This document shows positions 12,260 to 24,378 of a stretch of 64,000 nucleotides of DNA, in pieces. Position numbers and translations under genes: made by a program. Numbering within the stretch: position 1 is the first letter of the stretch; each line of letters opens with the position of its first letter. Origin of the DNA: Plantago elongata (lineage: Eukaryota > Streptophyta > Magnoliopsida > Lamiales > Plantaginaceae). The notes beneath the pieces are model-generated. The model worked only from the letters and a program-made list of their open reading frames with translations, was not told where the DNA came from and made no database searches. Location of the stretch: assembly GCA_036897095.1 (NCBI GenBank), contig JAYMSP010000184.1, positions 1 through 64,000 of the forward strand. Direction: 5' to 3'.

Positions 12260-14896
12260 TTAAAGGATAATGGCATGAGGAAGCTTTTTTCTGGCAAACA
12301 TTCGAGCTCCAACGAGCCCAGCAGCCAATGCTACTCCGAATGCAGTGTGTAATCTCATGCAGTAATATTTAGCCTTGAAAATATTTTCTTTGTCCTGTCA
12401 TATTTAATTCCTAAATAATGAGTAAAGCGTATATAATAACACATTTCAGCATAATGTCAAGGTGATCATTTGTACTCACATTGTGGTTCTTTTCGACAAA
12501 GCTCATAACCGCTCTTCCAATAGGTAGTGTTAAAGCACAAAGAACCTGTAAAAGAACAGAGAGTATTTGAGTTCATTGTTGTTCAAACCTGTCTCCAAGT
12601 TGACAATTTGATGTTTCGAGGAATCAAAAGTAAATTTTCTGATAAAGGCTTACAACAGATGAGAAGGGAAGCGACTCCGTGAGTCCTAGAACTAGAACAA
12701 GTGAATAGAGTGCCATGATAGCAACTTTCATTACTTTTGCACCTGCTTCAGTTCCAAAACTCTCCTGGATTTTAATTGAAAATAGATTGATCAGAAATTC
12801 AGTAAATTGATTATTTGATCTTTAATGATGACGAAAAAGATGGAATGCATACTATTAGAGATGATAGATTTTTAACAGCCTTGACATACTCTATCTGAAG
12901 TTCCCTTTCTAAAAGTTATAAAAATAAATATAACTGAGTTTTCTTCAAGAAAATGTAACCACCTGATGGAAATGACTACAGAAGAGAATCAAAGAACTGG
13001 TGAAGCCAACAAGCACTGACGAAGAAACAATAGTTCTGGAAATGGATAGGTCCCTATCATGATAATCTATGTAAGTTCCCACTTGACAAATTCTTGTATT
13101 ATAATTAGGGCAAACTAGAGAAGTAGATAACCTTGTTCCACTTTGAAGCATGTAAGAAACAATGGTAGAAAATGGACCAAATGCTGCAAAGAGTAACGGC
13201 TCTCCAAGTCCCATGTAACGCAACCGAAACTTGGGAAACTGCACATTATAATTTATGATTGACCAATATGAACTGCAGTAAGAAAAGTAATTATAGTTGC
13301 AAATTGTGAAAATATTGAGTTTTCAGCCTTGCCTGGTAAAGCAGCCCGCAGGTTGCACCACAACCAGACAACACTACAGAAAGCAATCTCTGAGTATCTG
13401 TTGCTACCCAAAGTAGGCCCAGAAAACCGAGTAGAAGCATTAACCAAGCAACAATTTGAATTACTGTCCGGCTTCCAAAAGAAACAGAGAACACCGCTTG
13501 TTCAGCAAATCATTGTATGTATTCTGAAAAACTATAGTGATAAAGAGAGAGAAATGTTCATTAATGAAAACTTTGTCTGTTTAACTTTTGTACATCAATG
13601 CTGTCCAATACATGATATCCAGAGTAAATACATTGAAATGTAAACCACTGACCTTAAGTTGACCCAGGCTACAGCACAAAAGGAAGAAACCAATAGTATA
13701 AAATAACGGTTTGCAAAAAAATCGCCCGTCTGCAAGTAAGCTGCTGCACATCCTACCTGGTATTAGTCACGAGTGACAGTTAAGAACATGCACAATAACT
13801 CATTAAATTAGAGTATGGGCAACATTATAAACTACTGTAACATCTAACATTGCACGTGAGCACTCAAAGTCCTCAAATTCAACTGCATTACTCACTAATC
13901 AAACTCAAGAAGAACTACACAGAATATTTGCCAGCAGAGTCAAGCAGTACATTCTAGCAATACCGATGTGCTTTCTCATTTCCTAAAGAAATAACGATAA
14001 CTGATAAACATACACATGGGCAGGTAAGTCTGACTATGGAATGCCTTGGCAACAAAGAAATTCACACTTACTGTTATGGGGATCAGAGCAGCAATGTAAG
14101 TGGGCAAGTTCATAGCCCTCCAAATCAATGTTGCTCTAGAGATACTCTCTTTCTTTTCCTCTTTGGTAATACCATCAGCGTCTAACTCGACTGCATGGCC
14201 CTTTGTGTACTCAGCTCTGCAACCCCACCATTTGCGTTGTACCATCACAGAGTAGTTTAACTGCTTTCTGTTTGCCAATAACCCTCCAACAGCTCCGGTG
14301 TAATGTTGCACGTACTGAATCCTGAAATCCTTAATGAGAGGGAGACTTAGCAATTGCTGAATGCCACCTACTCACCTTTGTGAACAAAAGCTCATTGCCC
14401 TCATACAGTATACCAAACGAACGTTTAAATGAGTCTTTCTCGAATAGCATCAAAACCAATTTTCCCATTTTCCCAAAACACCAAATAAGTGAAAATGTGT
14501 CATTTGTTTGTTTTGGGACTGGACGACGATTATGTGACTGTCTCAGTAAAGGTCAAGTGGCAAAATTCAATAAGCTATAAATAGACGATAAAGGCCTTTT
14601 CTTGGCGTAAAAGAACAAAACTTAACTCAGACATAAAAAATGCAGAAAACACTGGTAGAGTTTTCATCGAAATAGAACCTTTTTGTTCTTGTAACAGGAT
14701 TAAATACAACACACATTTAACGAATCGAAGAAATAGATTACTTCTTGATAAATAGAAACAAAATCTTCGACTAAGGAAGGAAAAAAAAAAACTGAACTTG
14801 CCTATTAGTACCAAGTCTTTCGGTGAGAAAGTCTCGATCGAGTTTGTTGACGCCACTACCATGGCTGAAATTGCAGAATTTTGATGGAGTAGACAT
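12260..14896 (-). CDS. ABC4-like UbiA paralogue lacking exon 4, probably catalytically dead
   Basis: Paralogue of the plastid 1,4-dihydroxy-2-naphthoate polyprenyltransferase at 16240-19007. In transcript order the retained exons are 14896-14802, 14321-14072, 13756-13653, 13471-13333, 13238-13132, 13053-12963, 12894-12853, 12764-12654, 12545-12480 and 12394-12260. They join into an open frame of 379 codons with no stop. Most exons have exactly the same length as the neighbour's. The exon for the first aspartate motif (NDVYDFDTG in the neighbour) is reduced to a remnant near 13560-13600; because it is 72 bp, skipping it keeps the frame. The second motif, IEDDKAVG in the neighbour, reads IEYVKAVK. 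Known UbiA enzymes need both motifs to bind Mg and prenyl diphosphate, so I infer no prenyltransferase activity. Introns 1 and 5 use GC donors (AG/GCAAGT and AG/GCAAGG). It could be a pseudogene or a non-enzymatic paralogue; the kept frame favours at least past selection. Confidence 0.8.
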
Positions 14897-16239
14897 TGCC
14901 AGAGTATGGCATAAAAAGCCCAATTGACTACTAGTACTTGTACAGTTAGTCTTAAACAACACTTGTTGCTTTGCGATCTGAGTGTATGATCAAAATTATG
15001 GAGCAATTTTGGTTGGAAATTGGTGAGATTTTGATGAAAAAGCTGAAGGCAAACTGGTAAAGTGACAAATTTGAAGCCATGGGCATGGACCAATCAAAGG
15101 CCACTTACTTTTGCAGAGTGAGAGTGAGTTGTCAATTCCATTTTGAAGGTATATTGACTCAAACCACCCATAAAGTTTGAAAATTTGGGATTCATCCCAC
15201 CATTAGTTTCCAAACTTTGTAATTAGGATGAGATTAGTTAACCCTTCAATAGTTCATTTCATACCTCTTACTTTAATGATTGAGTAGTAATAGTTGTGCA
15301 TCTCAATTATGGTAGATGGTGACCAATTTTATAGATTTCTGAAAAAGTTGATATTCAAACAATTCGTTAGCTTTGGTAAGGTGGAATCTAGAAGACCATA
15401 ACAATGTACAATGATAAGCTTCTTGCCTGGAACCGTTGTCTTGGACATAAACTCTTCTCGGATTAAGCACCCTACAGAGTTATCAGGTTATGAGTGTGAA
15501 ATGCTTTGTATGGTTAAAGTAATTTTATCTTGGCTCTACTGATCTGCTATGGAACGTGTGTTGCATTGATGGCTTTGTTATTGCTTAAATGTTTGACATG
15601 GATATGTGTGACTCGCAAGGATGCAATGTTCAAACATGAAAATGTTAGAGGGTGTTTATGCAAATTTTTCCTCTTTTTAATCATAGCATATGCAATCATG
15701 AGTGAGTCGGCAAATTAAATCCATATCTTTCAATATTTTAGGGCTGTTTGTTATACAATTTAAATTGACAAAATTCGATTCAAATACAAAACAGGCCACT
15801 TGAATCGGATTATGCCAATTTGAATTGAGTAACAAACGGCCCCGAAAACAGTAAAAATATGTTATCACATGAAACACATTTTGCATTTGGCATATACAAT
15901 TCTTCCTGCTTCAACAATTAAAGAATCTGTAGAAGTTTCAACAATGAAAGCAAGACAAGACAACCTTTACAAGCTGGGAATATCATAGTAACCTGAAGTA
16001 ATATTCAAACAAAGGCTAAAGACAAATTATGAGTTTGACATGTAAAAGTAACATGGTATACCATAAACTAGTATCTGGTTTCTTCTGTACAAAAAATTCT
16101 CCTGTCTAAACTAAACCATTAACCATGAATGGAATATAGAGAAAATTACATGGAATACATATGCAATCAGCTGAATATGAACCAAAGCCGCCATTTTATG
16201 CTGTTATTTTCTCTATAATAATTCAATAGCAAGTTAAAA
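14897..16239. other. Intergenic region between the two ABC4 copies
   Basis: About 1.3 kb holding the promoter side of the first copy and the 3' UTR of the second. A short inverted-repeat element lies at about 15742-15845. No further gene was recognised. Confidence 0.45.
15742..15845. repeat. Short inverted-repeat element, MITE-like
   Basis: About 104 bp, with ends GGGCTGTTTGTTA and TAACAAACGGCCCC that are inverted copies, and AT-rich arms (ACAATTTAAATTG / CAATTTGAATTG). No clean target duplication was found, so the family is uncertain. Confidence 0.55.
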
Positions 16240-19007
16240 TCAAATAATCATGGCCTGTGGAAGTTGTTTTCTGACAAATAATCTTGCTGCAGCTAGGCCA
16301 ACAGCCAATGCTGATCCAAATAGAGTATGCAATCTCACACAGTAATACTTAGCCATGAATATCTTGTCCTTGTCCTGTTAAATCACACCACAAAACCATC
16401 ACTAAGTGAACTTTATCAGCAAATGTCTACATATTGTATGTACTGTACTCACCTTGTGGTTCGCTTCGACAAAGCTTACGACCAATCTTCCCAACGGTAC
16501 TGTCAAAGCACAGAGAGCCTGTGACAGAACGATAAAGGTTAGAATTCAGAACCGATAATAGTTCTTCGTTTCTTGATAGCTAGAAACATAAATTGTTTGA
16601 TGTAGAGATGGCTTACAACGGATGGGAATGGAAGAGTTCCCGTCAGTCCTAAAATAAAAACAAGTGAATAGAGCATTGTTACTGCGGCTTTAACTATCTT
16701 CGCGCCTTTTTCAGTTCCAAGCCTGACCTGGATTTTGTAGGAATTGTTCTGTCAAATGTCAATCTTTAGTGATTTGAAGCATATATATTGCTAGTATACT
16801 TACTAAAGGTGACATTTTCCCAACAGCCTTGTCATCTTCTATCTGAACTATTCATCAAGAAGTTAGTTTTACAAAACATACAGTATTAGGGAGTTAGAAA
16901 GTGATTTCACTGATTTGAAGATAAGCCATATAGGTGTAACCTGGTGGAAATGGCTACAGAAGAGGATCAAGGAAGTCGTGAGACCAACAAGCACCGATGA
17001 AGCAACAATAGTGCCAGAAACTGGTTGTGCCCTGCGGTTACATAAAAATATCAGTTTCAAGCCGTATAGAGTAGTTGCAACTGCCCGGGATGAGTGTTAG
17101 GAAAGTAGAAAACCACCTTGTTGCACTCTGAAGAGAGTAAAAAGCAGTGGTGGCGAATGGACCAAATGCCGCAAAGCATAATGGTTCTCCTAGTCCTCTG
17201 TAACTTAGCCGAAATGGTGGACACTGCAGAGTATCAAATAATTAATGTCAATGCTGCGAATTATAGTGACCCTTTGTAGTGTGCAAGAGATGGAGTCATA
17301 CCTGATAAATGTAGCCGCAGAAAATAGCACAAGCTAACAAATATAGGCAATGTAGGCTTCCAGCCTCCATTGATACCCGAGTGAGGCCCATAAATCCAAG
17401 TGCAAGTAGTAACCATGCAACGATATGAGTTCCTGTTCGACTACAGAGAGAGACGGAAGATAAGGTCATGTTATGTCTTATGTGGATTCCATACAAAACA
17501 TGATAACAGAAACAGGTAGGATATCAATTTGAAATGACTCGCCTGCCTAATAAATTAACGACGGACTCTTTTTTGTTTTCGTCTGCTCCAGTGTCAAAAT
17601 CATATACGTCATTGCTGTTGACAGAACAATGCAGTATACGGAAGAACATTCAGAACACATTCAAGATTATACTAATGTAAATTTATGAATGCAGCCTGGA
17701 CATCATGTATAATACATCACAAATAACATACAACACTAGTCTAAATTATGTTTCTGACCTTAAGTTAAGCCAAGCAATGACAGAAAATGAAGAAATCACA
17801 AGTGTAAGATAACGCTTCACAAAGTATTGGCCCGTATGCAAATAAGCTGCAGCAGTTCCTACCTGATACCATCATCAACATGTTCACCAAAACACACATG
17901 AAATCAGTCATGGTTGAAAAACGGCCATGTTCAAATTAACAAGATTCACGATAGGCTCAACTTTGCGTACTCACAGTTATGGGGATCAAAGCAACGGTGT
18001 AAATAGGTAACTTAATAGCTCGCCATATCAATGTTGCTTCGGAGATATTCTCCCCCTTCTCTTCTTCAGCAGGACTAGCACAGTTCTGCTTAGCTCTGCA
18101 TCTCCACAACGTGTGATACCCCTGTACAAAGCGTAATTGCTTTGCATTTGATAAAGGCCTCTCATAAGCCTGTTTCAGATGCACTACTTGATGAGCCCTG
18201 AGGTTTATTCAGCATTGGTGAGTTATATAATAAGAGGATGATCAAACAATTGCAAAACAAGTTATGTACTGTAATAATCTGCTTAGAATTCCGATGCTTA
18301 GTACAGTATATAGTCAATATCCAAGTCTAAAACTCTGATATTACTGGAAATCACATCAACTTGGATAAACTGTTGTTATATACACACTTTCAACAGGTAA
18401 GTTCACAATGACCATATTACCAATGCACCTACCAGACACGGCCCATGCAGTCCGTGTGAGTTCACTGGACGGTGTCTGGTAGGTGCACAGGTAGTAAGAC
18501 CACCATCAAATTAACCCTTTTAACACAACTAATAGCAAACTACAATGATCACCTAATCAAACTGGGGGCTTCCCCAGAACTGGCAACATTTGATAAATAC
18601 ACAACTAATCCGTAAAAGTTAAGCGTGTGATATTAAGTAGATTGACTAATTATGATTAGGCCAAGAACTAGAGAGTAGTGCGTATGTGGAGAAATCAGGG
18701 CCATTCATTAAACAGTGAGACAGACCTTATCTTATCAGATAGAAAATCTCCACGTCAGAACTGTACAAGGCAGAGAAGCCATGTGTGGATTATTCCAGGA
18801 AATCAAGTTCTTGAAAATGCTAAAATATGAATAACTAACACATATGAGAGGTAGCATAAAAGTTGAAAATGAGAAGATTTGAAGAAAATGAATGAATGGT
18901 GAAGAAAAATGGACTTGCCTGTGAGTTTTTGGTTTGATGAGCAGGTGGTGGTGATTGAGTTTGTTGATGCCACAGTCATGGCTAATGCACAAGGCTGTTC
19001 TAGCCAT
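16240..19007 (-). CDS. ABC4: 1,4-dihydroxy-2-naphthoate polyprenyltransferase, chloroplastic
   Basis: UbiA-family membrane prenyltransferase that attaches the phytyl chain in phylloquinone (vitamin K1) synthesis in plastids. The eleven exons, in transcript order, are 19007-18919, 18197-17975, 17862-17759, 17614-17543, 17440-17302, 17223-17117, 17031-16941, 16842-16804, 16727-16617, 16518-16453 and 16374-16240, giving 391 residues, near the known plant length. Key motifs are SEATLIWRAIKLPIYTVALIP, the first aspartate motif SNDVYDFDTGADENKKES encoded by exon 4, and the second, IEDDKAVGKMSPL, encoded by exon 8. Hydrophobic segments follow UbiA topology. The N-terminus (MARTALCISHDC) should be a transit peptide. 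Introns 1 and 4 use GC donors (CACAG/GCAAGT and GGCAG/GCGAGT); GT alternatives break the frame. No damage seen. The tandem neighbour at 12260-14896 is a diverged copy. Confidence 0.93.
18424..18487. repeat. 16-bp perfect hairpin inside intron 1 of ABC4
   Basis: TGCACCTACCAGACAC (18424-18439) is the exact reverse complement of 18472-18487, with a 32-base loop. It lies within intron 1 (18198-18918). It may be a tiny fold-back transposon or a structured RNA; there is no evidence for function. Confidence 0.6.
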
Positions 19008-19195
19008 AGCCAGAGCCAGAGAAACTTTACAGGTTATATGAAGCCATACTTATTGGAACAATTTGATTAGTTGGATGTTGACATGGAAGAGAAATAATTT
19101 CAGTCCTACTCAAGTGAGAAATTATATACTTGTATAGATAGTGACCCTCCAATTTCAACCTCACATTCATAAGTCGTTACATACTAGTTACCGTG

Positions 19196-19345
19196 ACATG
19201 CGGTACCCGCGTATATTTCTTATTTTTTTAATTTTAAATTATAATATAAAAAGTTAAACACATTATTAATCGTATGAATAGTAACAGATGAAATATAAAG
19301 TTTGACATGGTTTAACCTAAAATTAATAAATCCTAAAATTAAAGA
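19196..19345. repeat. Dispersed repeat with GCGGTACCC start
   Basis: GCGGTACCCGCGTA, then AT-rich DNA with AAAAAGTTAAA and AAGTTTGACATG, recurs in the same order and orientation at about 57384-57520. The copies are diverged. The family is not recognised. Confidence 0.55.
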
Positions 19346-19467
19346 AGGAAACTACTTTTAAAACTAATAACTACTTTGAATTTTTTAATTAGCATTTGTA
19401 ATAAATAGATAGTTAAACTCGACTATTTAATTTTAATTATCTCTCACTTTTACAGTTGACGTACAAT

Positions 19468-20163
19468 TAGGGATGGGCATCGGATTAATCTGAACCAATT
19501 CGATCCAATTTTTCGAATTTTTTCGGATTCGGATCAATAATATATCAATCCATAATCCAATACGAAGCTTATTGATCGATTTTGGATTAATCCAAGCTTG
19601 GATCTGTTAAATCCGCTACAATCCTATAATCCGAAATCTTATAATATAATCAATTTTTTTCCACACCAGGAACTCGTAAACAATAGAAGATTAAAAATCA
19701 CTTATAAATTTAAGCATCCAACAGTGTAAATTATGAATATTACATGTCTTTCATATAAAATTTAAAATAATAAAATATTATATATGTATAATTAGCCAAA
19801 ATAATAGTAAAAAGTCCAGAGTTCATTATTCATTGTTGTCTACTTGCGTGCACCCTTAATATTCTAAAATCTGCAGTTGGCTTCTGGACGAGGAGAGTCA
19901 AATTGGTGGTGAGCGAGGTAGTTTTTTTAATGAGTTACTAGGTTAGAATTTAGGAAGAGGATTAATTCATATATACTTTATGTTTTTAGTTTTTACCCTA
20001 GTAAAATATAATATATTATATGCATCAGATTGGATCAAATAATACGTTGATTTACGGATCGGATTGTCAAATTCGAAATTCTAAAAAACCTCAATCTGAA
20101 ATTTGATTCGAAATGTTAGGATCGGATCGAATTTTCGGATCAGAACTATTATGCCCATCCCTA
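19468..20163. mobile_element. Non-autonomous hAT-like element, 696 bp
   Basis: Terminal inverted repeats TAGGGATGGGCAT and ATGCCCATCCCTA. The flanking 8-mers CGTACAAT (19460-19467) and CGCACAAT (20164-20171) differ by one base, matching the 8-bp target duplication of hAT elements. The interior is AT-rich and repeats GGATC/GATCC words; there is no transposase frame. Confidence 0.78.
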
Positions 20164-20171
20164 CGCACAAT

Positions 20172-21707
20172 TACCGTTTTTCTAATTTTACAAAAAAGTA
20201 TTGTTCAATCCTTACAAGGAAGTAAATTTATTACTTAGAACTAAACGTTTTTAGACAGTTACGGTTAAAATATGAGACAATTTCAAATTAAATATACATA
20301 TAATCTAAAAGTAATAATCTTTTTTCTTTTAAAATATACAACTTTTCTTTTCTTTTTAACTTATAATATACATCTTCAATGTCATATGTTTACATACTTC
20401 AATTGTATTGCAATCAATTATAAATTAACTAACTAACAATTTCATTCAGAATTAAAAAAACTCCATTCGAAGAAAGAACACTTCATTCGAAGACAATTAC
20501 GTCACGAATCTCATTTGATACATAACCTTGCAAACTACATATGCCCTTGATTAGACTTCATTTGAAAACTTTAAGGGATGATGGTTTAATTACAAATTTG
20601 GGAAAATAACGTTGGCACTCAAGAAAAAGATGTGATCAAGATCCGATGCCGTGTTCTCGCATTCAAGAGCCAAACATGAGTTGCTTAAACAATTGAAAGT
20701 TGCTGATTAGAAAAATGAAACAAAATCATCTCATTATCCCCTGCAAGTTCATGGTCAGATATATTTTATTTTATTTTATTAAGTTTTATAATCAGCAGGA
20801 TTAATTATATCTTTTAGTACCTTAAATTGAAACTCACCATGATTTCGACCCTACATTTCCTATACTTGCATTCTTAGTCCCCGACGAACCAGGTGTGTGT
20901 TTTATCACCTCACTTTTTGATACCAAATTCTAACATGGAGCCATATAGAAATAGATCGACCCAATATATCTTATCATTTCCTTTCAAGCGGAAAAATGGA
21001 CTTAATTCATCCTTGGCAAATTGGAGTGTGGCGACTTAATAGTCAATTGGGACGAGTTCGGTGAACAAAATTGCCCCAAAACGTGAAGAACCCTCAACCT
21101 AGGCTACAAAATTCTGAAATTGTTTCCAAACCCAAAATCCCAAATCGAACATGGTGAGTCAAGGAACGTGGTCTTCAAGTTGAGGCCGAACCGATCCCAA
21201 AGATTATTGGGTTAGATAGTTCTCCATTTTTTCGAAGGGGACCAAATTGTTAGTGGGTGTGAACGTGAGCGAACCAAAAATGCAATTCACCCCAAATCGA
21301 ACATAGTTATCATGCACTAATCACAATTTTTAATACCAACCTGCTTGAGATTCTTTAAAGGAATTGAATTGATTCTCCCGTGAGCAGAAAATGCCAGAAA
21401 GGTAGAAGAAAACTATCGTCCAAATGACCAAATCATCGATTATGTAAACTAAAATGCAGTACGAAACAAGAAAACCATGAACAACTAACAAAATCTATGC
21501 CTTAATTTTGTTTCTTCCATGTGTGTCTCTCTCCTTTTCAACAGTCACGAGACACAACTTCGATACTTCTCTTGTCGTCTTCATTCTTTCCCCTGTTTCA
21601 GCACATTGCATTACTTCTTGACATGATTTACATTCATTCTATAAACCCGGCATTGTTCGAACATATCACGAAAAGATCATTTTTGTTTTTCTCCCTTGTT
21701 GGCATGT
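20172..21707. other. Intergenic region upstream of the ABCG gene
   Basis: About 1.5 kb, AT-rich in its first part. The last few hundred bases should contain the ABCG promoter and 5' UTR; the CT-rich stretch at about 21520-21600 would suit a 5' leader. No other gene or clear repeat was recognised. Confidence 0.4.
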
Positions 21708-24378
21708 ATGGCTTCACCTTCGTCGAATGTGTTACAGGGGAACGGTGTTTACGTGACTTGGGAGGAGCTTTGGGTGAGTGTGGTCTCGAGAAGTACGAAA
21801 GATGGGGCGAAAACGATTCTGCAAGGGCTTCATGGGTATGCTTGTCCAGGTGAAGTGTTGGCGGTTATGGGGCCTTCTGGTTGTGGGAAATCTACTCTTC
21901 TTGATGCATTGGCTGGTAATCATTTTTCTTGGCAACTGTTCAAGCTGTTGATTTTATGTGGAACAGTTTAGATTTTTTGGGTGTACGAGTCCTCTGTTTG
22001 AATCAATTGAATTAAACTGTATACTAATTCATGAGGTATAGTTCAATTGTCGATTGGAACGTGCTTGTAGATTAATACGACACAATTTGGACAAATTTGT
22101 AGTTTTAGGCAGTACTCACTGCATTCTAGTACTGTTCCAAGTCGAAAACTAGGTTCAAGTAGTAGAAGCATAACATCTTTGCGACACTCTCATGTGGATT
22201 TCAGGAAGGTTGAGTTCAAGAATGAGGCAGAAAGGCGAAATCTTGATCAATGGCCGTAAACAAAAACTGGCATATGGAACTTCGGTAAGGATCACTGTGT
22301 ATACATATTTCATTTGCCATGTGAATTGAGATGTTTTATGTATATTCTCTGATGACACAGGCTTATGTGACACAAGAGGACACATTAACATCCACCTTAA
22401 CGGTTAGAGAATCTGTAAACTACTCAGCGCAACTTCAATTGCCCATAACAATGTCAAGAGCGGAGAAAGAGGAGATAGTACAAAGGACTATTAAGGAGAT
22501 GGGACTGCAGGACTCCATGGATACTAGAATTGGAGGATGGGCGAAAAAAGGTCTTAGTGGTGGACAGAAAAGAAGAGTGAGCATCTGCATAGAACTTCTC
22601 AAGAGGCCAAAGCTTCTGTTTCTGGATGAGCCAACGAGTGGACTAGATAGTGCTGCTTCGTACTTTATCATGAACAGAATCGTAAAGCTGGCACATGAGT
22701 ATGAAATGACTGTTGTATCGTCCATTCATCAGCCAACTAGTGAAGTCTTCCAGCTTCTTCACAATCTTTGCCTCCTTTCCTGTGGGAGAATGATTTACTT
22801 TGGCCCCTCTTGGTCAGCTAATGAGGTGAGTTTTTTATGATTATGTATTTTCGAGGTTCACCTCCAAATCTTATGTATTTGTTTTGTTTTATATCTGCTG
22901 TTGATCCACAATAGTTTTTTGCGATGAATGGTTTCCCATGTCCAGCTCTACAGAATCCTGCTGATCACTATCTTAAGATGATAAACACAGATTTTGATGA
23001 GGTAGAGATAACTTTAGTTTTATGCTGTGTAGATAGTTTCCTGGTTTTACAGTTATAAACTTCTTCTTCTTTCTTTAGGATATTGAATGGGGAATCGGAA
23101 ACAAATGCACAGCAAAGGAAGTAATTAATCGGCTGATTAAATCTTATGGTTCATCTGATACTTGGAAGTATATGAAAATACTGCTGACAGACATTCGTGA
23201 ACAACGTGTAAGAAACTGAAGTTATACAGGCAATATTGTGGAATAGACCAAGAGTATGTCGCTTTGATATCTCGTATCTGCTGATGCGCATTTGTTAACG
23301 ATGGTTTGTCCTGCAGGATGCAAGCCCCACGATCAAGAAAGAAAACCAAGTGAACATACTCACACAGTGTATCATTCTCACAAAAAGGTCATCTGTAAAT
23401 ATGTACCGGGATCTGGGGTACTACTGGTTACGCTTGGCCATATACATTGCGTTAGGCTTGGGTCTAGGAAGCGTATTTTATCATGTAGGGAGTGGTTACA
23501 GCTCCATTCATGTGAGTTACATGTAGTAGATCAATTATTAGTACTGTAATTACATACATTTGGATCTTCAGAACTCTTTTAATGTATTTGTTATTGCAGG
23601 AGAGAGGTTCGTTACTCATGTTCGTTGCTTCATTGTTAACTATAATGGCAATTGGGGGATTTCCTTCTTTCGTTGAAGACTTGAATGTGAGTGAACAACA
23701 CTGACATAACTCCAAATTTGGATATAACAAGACAAAATTAGTCTGAAATTTTCTTACTCACAGGTTTTTCGGCGTGAAAGACTAAATGGTCACTATAGTG
23801 CTGCAGCTTTTGTAGTTGGGAATTCAATTTCATCAATTCCTTTTCTGCTACTCATCTCTGCTATACCCGGAGCCATTACTTACTTCCTCACTGGTCTTCG
23901 TGAAGGAAATGTACAATTTATGTACTTTGTTTCAGTGCTCTTTGCATGTATGCTGTTGGTTGAGAGCCTAATGATGATCGTAGCATGTCTTATGCCGAAT
24001 TTCCTCCTGGGCCTGATTGTTGGCGCTGGCGTTCAAGGACTCATGATGCTGAGCGGTGGATTCTTTCAACTGCCTAATGACTTGCCGAAGATCTTCTGGA
24101 AGTATCCGATGTATTACATTGCGTTCCATAAATATGCATACCAAGGACTGTACAAGAATGAATTTCAAGGCCTTAGATTCTCTAATGCTCATCTGGGAGG
24201 GCCTCCAACAATTGACGGCAACACCGTTTTGAGAGACATATGGCAAGTCGAGATGCATTACTCCAAGTGGATCGATCTTGCCATCTTATTCGGAATGGTG
24301 TTTGTGTACAGAATTCTTCTCTTTTTCATCATCAAGATTGGTGAAAAGATTAAAATTGCAAGAGATTCTACACTGTAA
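21708..24378 (+). CDS. ABCG (WBC) half-size ABC transporter
   Basis: Half transporter with an ATPase domain followed by a membrane domain, the order typical of ABCG/WBC proteins. The eight exons are 21708-21915, 22205-22284, 22361-22825, 22915-23001, 23079-23207, 23317-23511, 23600-23686 and 23764-24378, giving 621 residues. Motifs: Walker [10 protein letters not shown] (55-63), signature LSGGQKRR (161-168), Walker B LLFLDE (181-186) followed by [10 protein letters not shown], and the switch His in SIHQP (219). The C-terminal half has several hydrophobic spans, including [20 protein letters not shown] and the segment after [17 protein letters not shown]. An ATG at 21696 would add four residues (MLAC). 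It resembles cotton WBC1 and Arabidopsis ABCG11-type proteins, which act at the plasma membrane as dimers exporting lipids or other hydrophobic compounds. The substrate cannot be read from the sequence. Intact. Confidence 0.92.

Noticed and set aside
13329-13643. Plus-strand open frame of 104 codons over the ABC4 paralogue
   Set aside because: It is antisense to exon 5 and introns of the paralogue and has no recognisable domain.
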